DNA from: JAUIET01 sp045106985 | GTDB lineage: Bacteria > Pseudomonadota > Gammaproteobacteria > Pseudomonadales > JAUIET01 | Direction of reading: 5' to 3' | Assembly (NCBI GenBank): GCA_045106985.1 | Contig: JBGCFQ010000005.1 | Coordinates: 108,119-172,118 of the forward strand | Length of the DNA stretch: 64,000 nt | Part shown: one piece after another, positions 54,454 to 61,788 of the stretch | Position numbering within the stretch: position 1 is the first letter of the stretch | Layout of the letters: every line of letters begins with the position of its first letter | Translations under genes and position numbers: made by a program | Notes under the pieces: generated by a model | Database searches by the model: none | The model's input: the letters and a program-made list of their open reading frames with translations, nothing else | What the model was told of the DNA's origin: nothing

Positions 54454-56274
54454 CTACTGAACAATGGCCTGATAAATGCTTTCGCTGACGGCTATTGGTG
54501 TGTCGAGCAAAATTTGGGCGTAGCCCTTTCCTTGGGCGTCACTACGGATACTTGCTACTCCACCACCGCCAAGCACGTCATGCAGTAAAAAATTTATGGC
54601 GTTGCTGCCCGGCATCAAAAACCTGTCTACATGGCTCTCATCAGCCACCGCCAGAAAGTGGGCGAAGCGATCGACTACCACTTGCTTAGTCAGCGCCGAC
54701 CATATATACGGTAGGTACTCGGCGTCGCGCGCAATAATTCCAACGTTCGCTTTATCGCCTTTATCTCCGCTTCGGCCCCAAGCAAGCCTAATTAATGGCA
54801 CCGTCTTTTCATCATCAGCCACCGATTGAGGACTGACTGGTCGCACCAAAACAGCAGGATTAAAACCCGCACCGCAAGCTTCGTCACATGCGATAACGTC
54901 ACCGTCGCAATCCAGGGTAATTTGCACGTCGCTTTTCAGTTGCAGAAACGAGAATAGCCGAACGACTGGGGATGGCTTAGGACGGGCTCCAGAAAAACCA
55001 GACAAGCCGGGCGGTCCCGCTAATCCCATTCCAGACAGTTCTTTCAAAAATATTCCAACGCCCATTGAATCTGGGTGTTTGACTGCTATTTTCACTACCA
55101 CCTCGCGCGGGCTTTCAATCCGTGAGAACGAGCCAAACTGGCTTTCAGCGCCGAGTATCTCTACGCTGGTTTCACTGAAATCAGAGAGACCAAATGTTTT
55201 AAACGTATTTTGCGCGCCGCGCAGACAAGCCTCACTAAAGGCTTGCGCTTTTTTATCGGCATCAAACCCATAAAAAGTAACTAAAGTGCCACCGCGAAAT
55301 TCATCAGCGTAAGTAGCACTCACCTTATAGGTATCTGGCGCGGTATAACCTTTAGCTCCGCTCACCTCTACCCTGTCCTTACCTTGTTGAACAACTGTAA
55401 CGACCGAAAAGTCGCAAACAACATCTGGCAATATATAAGCTTGCGGGTCGCCAATCTCATACAGCATTTGCTCACTAACCGTTCCAACGTTAACGACGCC
55501 TGTTGTACCTTCCGGTTTAGTACAGACAAATACACCGTCGGCGCCAATCTCTGCAATTGGGTAACCGCTGGATTCATACTTGCCTTCCAACAATTCCCAA
55601 TCCGTGAAGTTACCTCCAGTGGCCTGCGTACCACATTCCAGAATATGGCCACAGAGTGAGCCCGCAGATAGCAGATCCACATCTCCTCGCTCCCAACCAA
55701 AGCTGTGAATGCATGCGCCTAGCGTAACCGCGCTATCAACAGTGCGCCCGGTAATAACAATATCTGCGCCCATGTCGAGCGCCTTAGCGATCGGAAAAGC
55801 GCCAAGATAAGCATTAACACTGAGGACTTTCTCTGTTGCGGGCAGTTGTTGGCCACTGAACATTTCGGCAACGCCACTCGCGGCAAGTTGATCTACTTGA
55901 GCTAAAAGGTCATCACCTGCAACGCAAGCTACTTTCAAGTTAAGCCCTAGCTCATTAACCAGAGCGCGAACCGCTGTAGCACATGCCTCCGGATTAACGC
56001 CTCCGGCATTAGACAGTATCTTTACACCTTGATCAGCAATCTGCGCGAGATTGGGTTTCAATGCAAGACTGATAAAATCAGTTGCGTAGCCAAGCTGATC
56101 GTTCTTCGCGCGTGCTCGCGCCATAATCGACATCGTAATTTCGGCTAAATAGTCGTAGACAATGAAATCCAGATTACTATCGGCAAGCAATTGCGGCGTT
56201 GAACGCGCGGAATCGCCCCAGTAGCCACTGGCACCGCCAATTCTTATTAGGTTCTTCGGTGTTGAATCTTTCAT
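54454..56274 (-). CDS. AtuA-like (DUF1446) acyclic terpene utilisation protein
   Basis: About 606 residues. N-terminal DUF1446: IRIGGASGYWGDSARSTPQL, DFIVYDYLAEITMSIMARAR, KILSNAGGVNPEACATAVRA, ADIVITGRTVDSAVTLGACI, CGHILECGTQATGGNFTDW. C-terminal AtuA-like domain about 510-606 (LAWGRSGDKGDKANVGIIAR, NFLLHDVLGGGGVASIRSD). ATG at 56274 has AAGGA 6 bases upstream; another in-frame ATG lies 12 bases earlier in a tandem repeat. It heads a three-gene operon with the carboxylase subunits. Its role in terpene catabolism is known only from genetics in Pseudomonas. Confidence 0.9.
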   Translation of the reverse strand: MKDSTPKNLIRIGGASGYWGDSARSTPQLLADSNLDFIVYDYLAEITMSIMARARAKNDQLGYATDFISLALKPNLAQIADQGVKILSNAGGVNPEACATAVRALVNELGLNLKVACVAGDDLLAQVDQLAASGVAEMFSGQQLPATEKVLSVNAYLGAFPIAKALDMGADIVITGRTVDSAVTLGACIHSFGWERGDVDLLSAGSLCGHILECGTQATGGNFTDWELLEGKYESSGYPIAEIGADGVFVCTKPEGTTGVVNVGTVSEQMLYEIGDPQAYILPDVVCDFSVVTVVQQGKDRVEVSGAKGYTAPDTYKVSATYADEFRGGTLVTFYGFDADKKAQAFSEACLRGAQNTFKTFGLSDFSETSVEILGAESQFGSFSRIESPREVVVKIAVKHPDSMGVGIFLKELSGMGLAGPPGLSGFSGARPKPSPVVRLFSFLQLKSDVQITLDCDGDVIACDEACGAGFNPAVLVRPVSPQSVADDEKTVPLIRLAWGRSGDKGDKANVGIIARDAEYLPYIWSALTKQVVVDRFAHFLAVADESHVDRFLMPGSNAINFLLHDVLGGGGVASIRSDAQGKGYAQILLDTPIAVSESIYQAIVQ

Positions 56275-56286
56275 TGAATCCTTCAT
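56263..56286 (-). repeat. 12-base tandem repeat at the atuA-like start
   Basis: ATGAAGGATTCA followed by ATGAAAGATTCA: one change. Both ATGs are in frame; the AAGGA of the first copy is the ribosome site of the second. Confidence 0.75.
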
Positions 56287-56628
56287 GGAGCTGTTTGTGA
56301 AACTCCTAACGACACTCGTTACAACAGCAAGGGGCCTTGAGTACTTCCAAGCAGTCGAAATATTGCCAGCTTTCACGCAGAGAGGGAAGCATCCTATCTT
56401 GGGTGCCAAGATGCTACTTTAGATAAGGTGCCATATTTGGATGAGAACGCGCCAGCAAAGTGCGAACTCAGCAAGGTCACGCTGAGGTTGCTGTGTGGGG
56501 GCACCATTTTCTTAGATTTTAAACACTGTAAGCCTCTGAAAAGGCTATAGTTTTCTGAGACCACCTCTTCCCACCTCATAAATGCTGACATTTTGGGCCA
56601 CTTAATGGGCTACGAAATGGGATACATT
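56287..56628. other. Junction between host operon and integrative element
   Basis: About 340 bases between the AtuA-like start and the integrase. An inverted repeat AGCAT-CCTAT-CTTGG-GTG-CCAAG-ATGCT (56388-56415) has the form of a recombinase core site. Just before the integrase start three 12-base near repeats occur (TTGGGCCACTTA, ATGGGCTACGAA, ATGGGATACATT, 56593-56628). No tRNA end is visible. The exact junction cannot be placed without the other end of the element. Confidence 0.4.
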
Positions 56629-57984
56629 ATGACCGAGATGAAGACCCTCGATCAATATCTGAAACAGCGTAAAAGTCGTTGGTATTACGTCCGGCGCGTC
56701 CCCTCGCGCTATGCGGATGTAGACACGCGCCGTCTTATCAAGACAGCGCTTAAAACCTCCTCACTAGAAGTCGCTAGAGCTAGGCGGGATTCATTGGCGG
56801 AAGCTGATGACCTCTATTGGTCGTCTTTGATCACATCTTCGCCTAGTTCACTGAACGGTGCCGTCGCGCGATACCGCGCGGCGAAAGCTCGCGCCTTTGC
56901 ACGGGGCTATATCTATACGCCTGTCGAAGATCTCGCCGTTCAGACGGACATGACCGAAGTCATAGACCGATTGCAGACGCTAGAAGGCAGTTTGGGAACG
57001 CGGCAAGAGAGCGTCGAGACAGACGCCTTACTCGGGACGGCTCCCAAAGCCTCAATCCCAATAAGCGAAGCCTTCACGCTTTACTGTGAGAAAATCACTG
57101 TGGGAGATCACAAAGGCAAATCGCCTGACCAGCGCCGCAATTGGCGCAAGGTCAAGAACCGTGCCGTGCAAAACTTCATCCGTCTACGTGGTGACAAACC
57201 AATGGCAGATATCAACCGAACGGATGCTCAAGCTTTCTATGAATGGTGGGGTAGCCGCGTTGATCCCAAAGATGGATCTAAACCGCTCAATGCGAATAGC
57301 GCGAACAAAGACCTCACCAATCTACGAATCCTAATCACGGCCTATTGGGTCTATGAAGGCGAACCGAAACGAGAAAACCCATTTACGGGCCTACGGTTCA
57401 AGAATGTCGTCTATCGTGACATTCCTCCTTTCTCTGCACATTGGTTAGAAACGAAGGTTCTGAAGGATAATGCGCTCGCGTCCTTAAACGAAGATGCGCG
57501 CCTGATTGTCTATGCCCTGATTGAAACAGGCTGCCGCCCTAGCGAGATCGCAAACCTTCGCGCTGAACATATCATCCTAGATGCTGAAGTTCCTCACCTA
57601 CGCATTCGCCCGACTCTGAATCGTAAGCTCAAGTCTAAATCAGCCAGTCGAGACATTCCGCTCTTGGGTGTTTCCCTAGAAGCGATGAAGTTACGGCCTG
57701 ATGGATTCAAGACTTACCGCGACCGGAGCGCGGCCCTGTCCCAAACCCTGATGAAAGCCTTCAAGGCGAACAACCTATTGGAAACGTCGGACCATCGTAT
57801 CTACTCGATCCGTCATGCCTTTGAGAAACGAATGCTAGAGGCAGATATAGACTACGGCCTACGCTGCATTCTCATGGGGCATCATAATTCGAGGCCCGGT
57901 TATGGGGATGGTGGATCATTGAGATATAGACGCGACCAGATGAGGAAGTTCACTCTAAAAAGACAAAATCCGAACATCCTCTAA
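56629..57984 (+). CDS. Tyrosine recombinase / integrase (DUF6538 type)
   Basis: N-terminal DUF6538-like part (TLDQYLKQRKSRWYYVRRVP), SAM-like core-binding region in the middle, and the catalytic domain at the end: Arg in LIETGCRPSEIANLRAEH, box II Arg in YSIRHAFEKRM, His in LMGHHNSRPGYGD, and the Tyr in SLRYRRDQM. Length (about 451) is normal. The first of several in-frame starts is TTG at 56593; ATG at 56629 with GGGA upstream is chosen. It is the first gene of the element and points away from the host AtuA-like gene. Confidence 0.9.
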   Translation: MTEMKTLDQYLKQRKSRWYYVRRVPSRYADVDTRRLIKTALKTSSLEVARARRDSLAEADDLYWSSLITSSPSSLNGAVARYRAAKARAFARGYIYTPVEDLAVQTDMTEVIDRLQTLEGSLGTRQESVETDALLGTAPKASIPISEAFTLYCEKITVGDHKGKSPDQRRNWRKVKNRAVQNFIRLRGDKPMADINRTDAQAFYEWWGSRVDPKDGSKPLNANSANKDLTNLRILITAYWVYEGEPKRENPFTGLRFKNVVYRDIPPFSAHWLETKVLKDNALASLNEDARLIVYALIETGCRPSEIANLRAEHIILDAEVPHLRIRPTLNRKLKSKSASRDIPLLGVSLEAMKLRPDGFKTYRDRSAALSQTLMKAFKANNLLETSDHRIYSIRHAFEKRMLEADIDYGLRCILMGHHNSRPGYGDGGSLRYRRDQMRKFTLKRQNPNIL

Positions 57985-58017
57985 ACTTGAAATTCGATCT
58001 ATGATTTGCAAGAAAAG

Positions 58018-59712
58018 TCATAGCATTTTGGCATAAAAAGGAGCCACCACCTTTGAGACTGCTTCGTACTGTTGTTTTAAGAGGACTTGATCTTTTTCTG
58101 ATCTCAAATTCACAACAGATATACAGTTTTCATTGGAAGAGACGAACCCCTGAGTATCTTCCACTGCCAAAATAAGTTGAGATTCGGAAGGTCGATTATT
58201 AACCAAAAACTTTATGACGACGGGTAGGTGCTCTGCATCTTGCCCCTGCTGATTAGGCGCATCAATAACGATTGGACAGAAGGCTGAAGAACCAAAAGCT
58301 TTCGTAGTTTCTAGTATAGCGTAGTAGTATGCAGCCAATCCTCTCGGCCCTTTAGAGCCACGAGAATAGCCCGCACTAGTTATCTTTCTATCTTTGGCCT
58401 CACCCGCTTTAGTATCTAATATGATTGAATTGGCCACAAGTTTAGCACCAAAAAAATCCTTAATCTCTTTGGTTCTTTTCTTATCCTGTGTTGCGCGCAT
58501 TGCTTGATCGTATTCCTCAACCTTTTTCTCTATTCTGACTAAACGTAGATCATATTCGTCAACTTTTGACCTCAATGCACGAGTTGCAGAATTGCGGCCT
58601 TGAATATCAATGACATCAGCCAAAGATATCTGATTTTCTGTCTTCCCCAATATAACGTCGATTTTCTCTAGTGAAATTTGGATGTCTTCCAATTCAAGTT
58701 TAGCCACGCGGATTTCATCATCGAGTTTAACTGCAGCTATTTCCGCCTCTTTTAAAGCCCCTACTAAACTTGCTGCATCAGCTGCGATATTAAACCTGGA
58801 CTTTATGTCGTTCTCGTATCCTTCACCGCATGTTGGGCAATCGACACTGTTAGGCAAATCTATGGATGTTTTGAATGCATCCTCAGTTTCTGCTAGCGAA
58901 AATTTTGTGATGGACACCTGTGTCTCCCATAGAGACTTGCGTTCATATAACTGCCCCAACAATTCCCGATGTTTGGATTGGGCGATATAGAGTTTGCGAC
59001 TCTCTTCTAACAATTCCGACGTCTCTCGTTCAAAATCATCTAAGCTAAAATATAGCCCCGTTGAGCCGTTCAATTCGCGCAGTTCTTTCAACGCTTCTGA
59101 AATACCCTTTTTTTGAACTTCGACTTTTTTGATATCTACTTTCAGTTGATCTCGGGCGGCTTTCGCTTCGTAGTAGGCATTAGGCTTCAAACCAGTGTGA
59201 TATTCGGCGAGAGTTTTTTTGCTGCCCTCTAGATACATTTTAGTAAAACTATCCCATGCGGCATTCCAGCTTTTATCCTGGTCCAAATAAAACGGCGCAA
59301 AGGCATATGCCGGCGGTGGGATAACAACGTTCTCTTTTCGACCTGTCATTAACAACTTAAAATGAAGTAACTGCGCCATAAAAGGCGCAAGGTCGGTCAT
59401 GATTGAAGAAGTTTGTATTAGTCTTTTATAGTTCGAGTCGAAAATGCTGTAAATTCCAGCATACTTGAAGCCAAAGTAAATCTCACTATCAACTTCAAAT
59501 TCCAAGAGTGAAGCTACATTAGCTTTCTTCCAGTCACTATCAATTTTGTGAGGCGTAGCTCCTAAGGTATCATAAAGACTTTTAAGTAGAGCTGACTTAC
59601 CTCGGCCGTTGCCCGCTTGAATAATCGTCGTCTCTTGGTCGAACCTGATCGATATCGCCGCCTTCTCCTGCTCGGATATTAGATAAAGACTTTTGAACCT
59701 CATTGTGGCCAC
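58018..59712 (-). CDS. SMC/Rad50-like ATPase (LmuB-like) of a defence pair
   Basis: 564 residues. Walker A AGNGRGKSALLK (about 33-44), then two coiled-coil arms (about 180-290 and 310-420) joined at a Cys pair CPTCGEGYENDI (Cys292, Cys295) like the Rad50 zinc hook. The head resumes with a signature-like SAGYSRGSKGPRGLAAYYYA and Walker B CPIVIDAPNQQGQD, where the usual acidic residue after DE is replaced by Asp-Ala-Pro-Asn. LmuB of Lamassu systems has this plan. The GTG start has GGGGG 8 bases upstream. It is 47 bases after the nuclease gene, AT-rich, and converges with the integrase. Confidence 0.82.
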   Translation of the reverse strand: MATMRFKSLYLISEQEKAAISIRFDQETTIIQAGNGRGKSALLKSLYDTLGATPHKIDSDWKKANVASLLEFEVDSEIYFGFKYAGIYSIFDSNYKRLIQTSSIMTDLAPFMAQLLHFKLLMTGRKENVVIPPPAYAFAPFYLDQDKSWNAAWDSFTKMYLEGSKKTLAEYHTGLKPNAYYEAKAARDQLKVDIKKVEVQKKGISEALKELRELNGSTGLYFSLDDFERETSELLEESRKLYIAQSKHRELLGQLYERKSLWETQVSITKFSLAETEDAFKTSIDLPNSVDCPTCGEGYENDIKSRFNIAADAASLVGALKEAEIAAVKLDDEIRVAKLELEDIQISLEKIDVILGKTENQISLADVIDIQGRNSATRALRSKVDEYDLRLVRIEKKVEEYDQAMRATQDKKRTKEIKDFFGAKLVANSIILDTKAGEAKDRKITSAGYSRGSKGPRGLAAYYYAILETTKAFGSSAFCPIVIDAPNQQGQDAEHLPVVIKFLVNNRPSESQLILAVEDTQGFVSSNENCISVVNLRSEKDQVLLKQQYEAVSKVVAPFYAKML

Positions 59713-59759
59713 GTTGTTTCCCCCTAATATTCAGTAGCAATCTTCGCAATTTAATCGGA

Positions 59760-60842
59760 TCATTTTTCATTTAGTGCCTCGAACATCTCTACGAGGCACG
59801 CTGCAAATACGAACATTTCTTCGTGCTGCCCCACCAATTCCGTTGCAATCGCCTTCTTAAGTTCAACAGCACTCTCAACCAGGTCGGTAGCGTTAAAAGA
59901 CTGTAAGAGCTGCTTACCTTCGATAACTCGAATTAAATCGATAACGACAGTCGAGCCTCTTGAGCGATTACCTAGATAATCTACCACGCCATTTTTTAAT
60001 CGTATGCAATCGGTAGCGGTGAAGTTATTTCCTACGAGATCGATTAAAATTTCCTGCCAACAATCAAGAATACTGAGTCTTTTTTCTGCTTGCGTTAGCG
60101 CTTCGCTGAGTTGCTCACTGGAAATTGATTTCAAGTCGAACAGCTCATCATTAGACGTAGGAACGGTTGTGTTTTTTGACTTCGCTAAAACGTCAGCAAC
60201 TAGCGCATTATAAATTCCAGTGGTATTTGCTGAACTCTGGCCATTCAGCACATCGACCAATTCACCTTTCAACATGGTGGCATGGTTTTTAATTGGAACA
60301 TCCGTTTTCTCAAAAACAATAACACTACCTTCGTCTGGAACTCTAGGTGCAGCAAAATTAATATCTAATGATGCCGAAAACTTGTCTTTCTCAATCTTTC
60401 CCAAATTAGAATAAGCGATTTCTTCATCATCTACAGTTGTCTTCGAACCGTTCGCCTTCAGCATATTATAATGGGCATTGGACAGGAAATGTGCCCCAGT
60501 TAGATTAGGGCCAAATATCTCTGTCAATTGATATATTTTTCCAACTATTGAAGTAACACCCTTCTTTTTCTTATCAGATTTCGATAAAGCCGCTGCCGTC
60601 CATGCGCCAGTATTTTTGCCTTTTATTTGATAACTTCTAACCTTGTATGCTGCTTCAGGGTTTTCAATAATTACAAGGTCATCAAAATGATCGAATAGGG
60701 CTCTGAAATCTTTCCCATCGGTGTAAAATTTGAGCACCTTGGAGAGAGATGCGTGAACTTGAAATGAGTATCTTGATAGCGTCCTGGCACCATCTTTTTC
60801 TCGAGGCGCTTTTAGGTACAGGTCGTTGAGATTGTTGTTCAC
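59760..60842 (-). CDS. Cap4/DUF4297-type nuclease (LmuA-like) of a defence pair
   Basis: About 360 residues. The N-terminal 130 match the DUF4297 dsDNA endonuclease (Cap4, LmuA effector): LKAPREKDGARTLSRYSFQ, acidic pair in DHFDDLVIIE (Asp54-Asp55) and QxK in RSYQIKGKNTG (Gln72, Lys74), the PD-(D/E)xK nuclease site. The C-terminal half is helical, without a second catalytic motif seen. The start is GTG at 60842 with AAGGGTGG before it. In Lamassu, LmuA kills the infected cell by DNA cutting after LmuB senses phage DNA ends or structures. No LmuC-like gene lies beside it. Confidence 0.83.
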   Translation of the reverse strand: MNNNLNDLYLKAPREKDGARTLSRYSFQVHASLSKVLKFYTDGKDFRALFDHFDDLVIIENPEAAYKVRSYQIKGKNTGAWTAAALSKSDKKKKGVTSIVGKIYQLTEIFGPNLTGAHFLSNAHYNMLKANGSKTTVDDEEIAYSNLGKIEKDKFSASLDINFAAPRVPDEGSVIVFEKTDVPIKNHATMLKGELVDVLNGQSSANTTGIYNALVADVLAKSKNTTVPTSNDELFDLKSISSEQLSEALTQAEKRLSILDCWQEILIDLVGNNFTATDCIRLKNGVVDYLGNRSRGSTVVIDLIRVIEGKQLLQSFNATDLVESAVELKKAIATELVGQHEEMFVFAACLVEMFEALNEK

Positions 60843-60981
60843 AATTCCACCCTTAACACTCAAACGAAGATTGTTAAGAGTTAAGTTTACGAATCCAATT
60901 CGAGTTCATTCACGAAACCTGTCCAAAATAATCTGCGGTATTTCACTACGGGTTACCTACTAAGTTGCTAGAGATACACAT

Positions 60982-61158
60982 TCATCGGGCCTCAACTGGT
61001 AAGTACAGCGCAACCCGCTCGCGCCGACTCTGCATATCCGCAAGCTCTCCCTCCAACCTCTCAAACAGCGGCCAGACCGCATCACCTTGCGTATCTAGGA
61101 TGCGGGCTAGAATACTGAGGCCATATTCTAAATCCTCTGCTGTTACCTTTTTACTCAT
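60982..61158 (-). CDS. Small mobilization-cluster protein
   Basis: 58 residues (MSKKVTAEDLEYGLSILARI, LDTQGDAVWPLFERLEGEL). Helical, with a basic tail. The ATG overlaps the stop of the upstream ribbon-helix-helix gene (ATGAGTAA), so they are coupled. Similar small genes stand beside DUF3363 relaxases; the function is not known. Confidence 0.7.
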   Translation of the reverse strand: MSKKVTAEDLEYGLSILARILDTQGDAVWPLFERLEGELADMQSRRERVALYLPVEAR

Positions 61159-61672
61159 CAAGAGGGGAACCTCTTTCAAAGTCGAATTCGTTCTCCGTCA
61201 CGTCCGGAGCGGGCTTGTGCAATAGGTCCAATTCCTCTGCTGTGAAGAAACCGTCGGTATCGGTATAGATATCTTTGACTGCGCCATAGAGGCTTTGCGT
61301 CGTGTCTTCGAGAACTGTCCGGAGGTTGGTCTTGAAGGCATCATATCGCGCCTCGCCTCTAGCTCGTGCCGCATCTTGATCGGCCTTCGGTATCTTCGGT
61401 GTGGCCGTCAGATAGTGGCGGATGAATAACGCCATAGCTTCTGACGTGATAGCCATTCTGAGTTCCAGAGCTTCAGTCTCTCGGGCAATGCGATCCATGC
61501 GTTTGATAATCGCGCTCTCACGCTCCAACGCATACTCATCCGAGAGATAAAATTTCAGCGCATTATTGACCACATCCGAGATCGTCACATGTGGCCGCGT
61601 GGTTGCGAACTGAAGCTTGGCAAACGTGTCATAGTCAACATAAGCGCGAACGCGGGGTTTAGATGTCGTCAT
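61151..61672 (-). CDS. Ribbon-helix-helix mobilization accessory protein
   Basis: 173 residues. N-terminal ribbon-helix-helix: RVRAYVDYDTFAKLQFA, TISDVVNNALKFYLSDE. A helical middle (ESAIIKRMDRIARETEALEL, MALFIRHYLTA) and an acidic C-terminal tail follow. Such proteins bind oriT and help the relaxase. ATG at 61672 is chosen over a GTG 27 bases earlier. It lies between the relaxase and the small 58-residue gene on the same strand. Confidence 0.8.
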   Translation of the reverse strand: MTTSKPRVRAYVDYDTFAKLQFATTRPHVTISDVVNNALKFYLSDEYALERESAIIKRMDRIARETEALELRMAITSEAMALFIRHYLTATPKIPKADQDAARARGEARYDAFKTNLRTVLEDTTQSLYGAVKDIYTDTDGFFTAEELDLLHKPAPDVTENEFDFERGSPLDE

Positions 61673-61788
61673 AGGTCGTACCTTCTTTGGTGGAGACACA
61701 AAGTGTGGCTAACGGTCCGTTTTGAACATTGCGGATAGTCGAGCCAGTTTCTGGCCGAACGAGGTTAGACTAACCCAATGAGGGCACT

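Noticed and set aside
58018..61150. A third Lamassu subunit (LmuC)
   Set aside because: No open frame between or beside the two genes is large enough or has a ribosome site; 60843-60981 is only an intergenic promoter region.
60965..61225. Plus-strand open frame of 86 codons
   Set aside because: It is antisense to the coupled small mobilization gene and the end of the ribbon-helix-helix gene.
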